From an uncultured Clostridia bacterium (lineage in GTDB: Bacteria > Bacillota_A > Clostridia > TANB77 > CAG-508), in contig CAQOYX010000031.1 of the NCBI GenBank assembly GCA_948852375.1, positions 1 through 17,107 of the forward strand: DNA of 17,107 nucleotides, read 5' to 3'. Under the pieces are notes generated by a model. It was not told the DNA's origin. It saw only the letters and a program-made list of their open reading frames with translations, and did not search any database. Shown here piece after piece: positions 14,306-17,107 of this stretch; position 1 is the first letter of the stretch; each line of letters begins with the position of its first letter. Position numbers and translations under genes: made by a program.

Positions 14306-15535
14306 ATGGCAGAAAAAATGGCCGAGAGAAGTTTAAGAGTACTAGAGACAAACACAACTTTTTTTGGAAAGTTAACAAACACAATAACAAAAATATTAAT
14401 ACCAACTAAAGTAGGAATTAATAGCTTATTAATACTTACAAAAAGAAATAATATATTAAAAGCATTTGAAAATTATACAGATGAAGCAAATGATGATGAA
14501 ACAAACAAAAAAGAAACATTACTAAAAAAATATGAAGATATGTATGTTTTATACTTAGAAGCAATTGATAAATATGTTATGGATTCTATATATAAAAAAG
14601 TAAAGAACAATACAGCAACAAACTTTGAAAAAAATGCATTATCAGAGTATTACAATATTGTTCATCTAAAAGAAAAACAATATATAGAATATAAATATAG
14701 AAAACAAAAATATTTGTTAGAGTTAGATTATGAATCAGTAACTATGCAAAACAAAGACAAAATGATAGCAAGATATAAGAAATTTTATGCTTGTAAAATG
14801 GAAAGTTTATATAAAGGAATTTTAAAAAACTATTCAATTCAACTTGCAGATAGTGTAGGAGGAGAAGAAAGAAAAGATAAAATTTATGAAAAAATATTTT
14901 CTACATTAGAAGAATACATTGTAGAAATATTACCAATAAAAATGGAAACAGACCATGAAAATTCATATAAAGAAATAATAGAAGAATATGATAAATTTAA
15001 TAACTTTTTAGCAGGAAAATTAGATGAAAGAGATATTATAGAAAAGAAATTAGTATTATTAGGAATTAGTAGAAAATTATTTACACATAGTTTACCATTA
15101 ATTGTTGCAGAACAATGTTATGAAAAACTTTTAAAAGATACAAGAAATTTAATTGTGAATGCACAAACAAACAAAAAGAAAAATAGTGCATATGAAATGT
15201 TAATAACATTAATTGAAGATTACAATATAAAATTATTATCAACAAAAATATATTGGGACAAACCACAAGATAGAGAGTTTTACAAAAAATTCTGGGAGGA
15301 ATACCAAAGTATAGAACAGCAAAAAGAAAAAGAGCCAGAAAAAGCACTAAAACAAAAAGAAATATTATTTATAAAAAATGATTTAAAAACTGTAAATAAA
15401 CAAAAGGAAAAATATAAACAAATTATTAAATTTTATAAAGACAAGTTAGTAGAATTAGGAGCAATGAAAAATATAAAGAATAAATGTAAAACATTTAAAT
15501 CTAAATGTACAAAAAAGAAAACGGTTGTAGCATAA
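14306..15535 (+). CDS. 409-residue Lys/Glu-rich helical protein, unknown, at the usual phoH position
   Basis: Starts ATG 14306 just after AAAGGATGATGA, only 14 bases from the yqfD stop, so it belongs to the same transcript. The protein has no signal peptide; apart from a mildly hydrophobic part near residues 20-45 it is almost wholly charged helix, rich in Lys, Glu, Tyr and Asn, with probable coiled coil near residues 325-390 (QQKEKEPEKALKQKE and similar) and a very basic tail (CKTFKSKCTKKKT). I see no P-loop or other catalytic motif, so it is not PhoH. I do not recognise the family. Its place between yqfD and ybeY suggests a sporulation or membrane-associated role, but this is only by context. 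Confidence 0.75.
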   Translation: MAEKMAERSLRVLETNTTFFGKLTNTITKILIPTKVGINSLLILTKRNNILKAFENYTDEANDDETNKKETLLKKYEDMYVLYLEAIDKYVMDSIYKKVKNNTATNFEKNALSEYYNIVHLKEKQYIEYKYRKQKYLLELDYESVTMQNKDKMIARYKKFYACKMESLYKGILKNYSIQLADSVGGEERKDKIYEKIFSTLEEYIVEILPIKMETDHENSYKEIIEEYDKFNNFLAGKLDERDIIEKKLVLLGISRKLFTHSLPLIVAEQCYEKLLKDTRNLIVNAQTNKKKNSAYEMLITLIEDYNIKLLSTKIYWDKPQDREFYKKFWEEYQSIEQQKEKEPEKALKQKEILFIKNDLKTVNKQKEKYKQIIKFYKDKLVELGAMKNIKNKCKTFKSKCTKKKTVVA

Positions 15536-15579
15536 ATATTTAATTTACTAAAATATTATTGTGTATGAATTAGTTTTTA

Positions 15580-15631
15580 AGCCCCCCTAATCAAACTTCG
15601 TTTGGTAGCCCCTTAGGTAAAGTATCCTTTT
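15580..15631 (+). repeat. Decayed palindromic dispersed repeat, copy 1
   Basis: CCTAATCAAAC-TTC-GTTTGG followed by CCCCTTAGG has the pattern of intergenic palindromic repeats that I recall from gut Clostridia: a C-rich edge, a small stem closed by CTTCG, then a second C-rich/G-rich arm. Here the arms are eroded. The T-run at 15627-15631 could also help end the upstream transcript. Confidence 0.45.
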
Positions 15632-15679
15632 TGTAGAAGACTAGATTAGTGTAGTTTATTATGAAAAAGTAGCAAAAAG

Positions 15680-15729
15680 CTCCGTTATTTAAGAAATGTG
15701 GTACAACGAAGTCATAACGGAGGGTTTTT
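15680..15729 (-). repeat. Palindromic dispersed repeat, copy 2, doubling as terminator
   Basis: CTCCGTTAT (15680-15688) pairs exactly with 15714-15722, followed by GGTTTTTT. Read on the minus strand it has the same order as copy 1: CTCCGTTA, then GACTTCGTT, then a second arm ending in AACGGAG. On the plus strand the T-run makes it a likely terminator between the 409-residue gene and ybeY. AACGAAGT at 15705-15712 is complementary to ACTTCGTT in copy 1 (15595-15602), as expected for copies in opposite orientation. Confidence 0.55.
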
Positions 15730-15759
15730 TAGGGTTATAAAAAAGAAAGGAAATACAAA

Positions 15760-16242
15760 TTGAGAGAAATTGCACAAATAGAATTTTTAGATATAGAAGA
15801 AAATGATGAATATAAAGAAACAATTAATGAGGTTATGAATAAATGCTTTTTAGAAGAACATTTAGAAAATATCAATATGTATATTAGTGTTATACTAACA
15901 ACAAAAGAAAATATAAAAGAGATCAACAAAGAATATAGAAATATTGATAAAGAAACAGACGTATTATCTTTTCCTATGTTTGAAAAAGAAGAAATTGATA
16001 CAATAATAAAATCTAAAAAACATATAGTACAAGATGTTTTAGGAGATATTATTATTTGTATAGAAAAAGTAAAAGAACAAGCAGAAGAATATGGGCATAG
16101 TTTTAAAAGAGAACTTGCATATATGATAGTTCATGGATTTTATCATTTAATGGGATATGACCATATACATGAAGAAGATAAAGAAAAAATGCGACCAAAA
16201 GAAGAAAAGATATTACAAGATTTAAGAATAGTAAGAGAGTAA
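15760..16242 (+). CDS. ybeY: Endoribonuclease YbeY
   Basis: YbeY is a zinc-dependent RNase used in 16S rRNA 3' maturation and ribosome quality control. The 160-residue protein has the normal length and the full signature: NKEYRNIDKETDVLSFPMFE, GDIIICIEKVKEQAEEYGHSFKRELAYMIVHGFYHLMGYDH, where the three zinc ligands are His at about 125, 129 and 135. The start is TTG at 15760, with AAAGAAAGGA about 8 bases upstream. It is separated from its neighbours by palindromic repeats on both sides, and dgkA follows after 101 bases, as in many Firmicutes. Confidence 0.95.
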   Translation: MREIAQIEFLDIEENDEYKETINEVMNKCFLEEHLENINMYISVILTTKENIKEINKEYRNIDKETDVLSFPMFEKEEIDTIIKSKKHIVQDVLGDIIICIEKVKEQAEEYGHSFKRELAYMIVHGFYHLMGYDHIHEEDKEKMRPKEEKILQDLRIVRE

Positions 16243-16258
16243 CCCGAAAACTATAAAA

Positions 16259-16302
16259 AGTCTCCTTTACATAAGGAGGCTGTCACTGTAAGTGACTGGG
16301 AG
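16259..16302 (-). repeat. Palindromic dispersed repeat, copy 3
   Basis: Two adjacent stems: CTCCTT (16262-16267) with AAGGAG (16273-16278), and GTCACT (16282-16287) with AGTGAC (16291-16296), then GGGAG. On the minus strand this reads CTCCCAGTCACTT...AGTGACAGCCTCCTT...AAGGAG, the best preserved copy of the pattern. No T-run follows, so it need not stop transcription into dgkA. Confidence 0.6.
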
Positions 16303-16343
16303 TTCTTAATATAATTAAAAATATAACTGAAAGGGAACAATTT

Positions 16344-17107
16344 ATGAAACAAGAAAAAGAGCCTAAAATGAAAAACAATAATTTTCTAGATGCGTGTCAA
16401 AATGCACTAGACGGAATAATTTATGCCATAACTACACAAAGTAATATAAAAAAGCAATTAGTAATAGCAGTAATAGTTATGCTAGTTAGTTTGTTTTTTG
16501 ACTTATCAAAAGCAGAATTCTTGTGTTTAATGTTTACAGTAGTTTTAATTATAGTTGCAGAAATGATAAACACAGCAATTGAAACAGTGGTAGATTTATA
16601 TACAGATTTATACCACCCCAAAGCAAAAATTGCAAAAGATGTAGGAGCAGGAGCTGTAGTAATTACAGCAATTAATGCGATAATTGTTGCATATTTCTTA
16701 TTCTTTGAAAAAATTAGTACAATAGGATTAAAGATAATTGATGAAGTAATTAATTCTCCTGTGCATTTAGCATTTGTTGCAATAGTATTAACAGTAATTA
16801 TGATAGTTACATTAAAAGCGGTAGCAACTAAAAATCATCATAAATTTATTAAAAAAAACTTCATGCCAAGTGGTCAAACAGCAGTAGCATTTGCGGGATT
16901 AACTATTATATGGCTTACAACAAGAAATGTTGTAATATTTACAATATCATTAGTATTAGCACTAATTGTAGCAATTAATAGATATGAAAATGGAAAAAGA
17001 AGTAAATCTGAAATAATAGTCGGAGCATGTGTTGGAATTATGATGGTAGTTTTATTGTATGGTTTTGCACTTTTATATGTAGATATAAATATACTTCAAA
17101 ATATTTT
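16344..17107 (+). CDS. dgkA: Diacylglycerol/undecaprenol kinase DgkA fused to a degenerate PAP2 domain (3' end outside window)
   Basis: 254 residues are visible; no stop occurs before the window edge. Residues about 10-125 are a DgkA-type membrane kinase: NALDGIIYAITTQSNIKKQ, three helices, and AEMINTAIETVVDLYTDLYHPKAKIAKDVGAGAV (about 72-106) with the catalytic Glu and the Asn/Asp metal ligands. In Gram-positives this enzyme phosphorylates undecaprenol. The C-terminal part resembles a PAP2 lipid phosphatase: KKNFMPSGQTAVAFAG (about 170-185) corresponds to the PSGH motif but has Gln for His, and the later NRYENGKRSKSEIIVGA lacks the second catalytic His. Such kinase-PAP2 fusions exist in Clostridia; here the phosphatase half looks inactive. 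AAAGGGA precedes ATG 16344. Confidence 0.88.
   Translation, partial: MKQEKEPKMKNNNFLDACQNALDGIIYAITTQSNIKKQLVIAVIVMLVSLFFDLSKAEFLCLMFTVVLIIVAEMINTAIETVVDLYTDLYHPKAKIAKDVGAGAVVITAINAIIVAYFLFFEKISTIGLKIIDEVINSPVHLAFVAIVLTVIMIVTLKAVATKNHHKFIKKNFMPSGQTAVAFAGLTIIWLTTRNVVIFTISLVLALIVAINRYENGKRSKSEIIVGACVGIMMVVLLYGFALLYVDINILQNI

Noticed and set aside
15680..15730. T-box-like leader for ybeY (GTGGTACAACG next to a terminator)
   Set aside because: The T-box core does not match well, there is no stem I or specifier loop upstream, and ybeY is not a T-box target. The palindromic repeat explains the sequence.
1..17107. CRISPR array, tRNA or rRNA genes, transposase, phage genes
   Set aside because: No regularly spaced repeats, no tRNA-like cloverleaf and no matching protein motifs were seen on either strand.

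Overview
This window comes from a very AT-rich, spore-forming, low-GC Firmicute, most likely a gut-type clostridium. The evidence is the spore genes (YtfJ/GerW, DUF2953 partner, YqfC, YqfD, PdaA-like deacetylase), GAAAGGA/GGAGG ribosome binding sites, frequent TTG starts, and AGA as the main Arg codon.

Layout. 1-1750: end of an unknown gene, then DUF2953-ytfJ-small membrane protein on +, closed by a strong terminator. 1812-1943: a tiny Cys/Gly-rich membrane peptide on the minus strand. 2207-7054: DNA repair cluster mutL-ruvA-rarA; the MutL linker is greatly expanded and ruvB is not next to ruvA. 7172-8964: a YozG-like repressor (minus), then a small unknown gene, two half-size TauE/SafE permeases and a 46-residue peptide (plus). 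9007-10755: a minus-strand long-chain acyl-CoA synthetase-like gene. 11016-11835: a PdaA-like cortex deacetylase. 11974-12498: a P-loop kinase-like gene with its own promoter and terminator. 12734-17107: sporulation and housekeeping string yqfC-yqfD-unknown 409-residue protein-ybeY-dgkA. phoH, which normally lies between yqfD and ybeY, is missing from that spot. Decayed palindromic repeats flank ybeY.

Main observation. Four otherwise intact genes (second TauE half, acyl-CoA synthetase, PdaA, YqfD) are each out of frame, with six breaks in total. All six are the same: the zero-frame codon is CGG, and skipping its C (a +1 shift) gives GGT or GGG, usually a family-conserved glycine, and restores the whole downstream protein. 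Three of the six are in the acyl-CoA synthetase. In all other genes of the window CGG is almost never used in frame: I found only three cases, two in the probably foreign kinase-like gene and one at codon 7 of a small ORF. This suggests that CGG is unassigned or hungry in this genome and that ribosomes shift +1 there, or that a tRNA-Gly reads CGGN as a four-base codon. A systematic sequencing artefact is the chief alternative. No tRNA, rRNA, CRISPR array, transposase or phage gene was seen.
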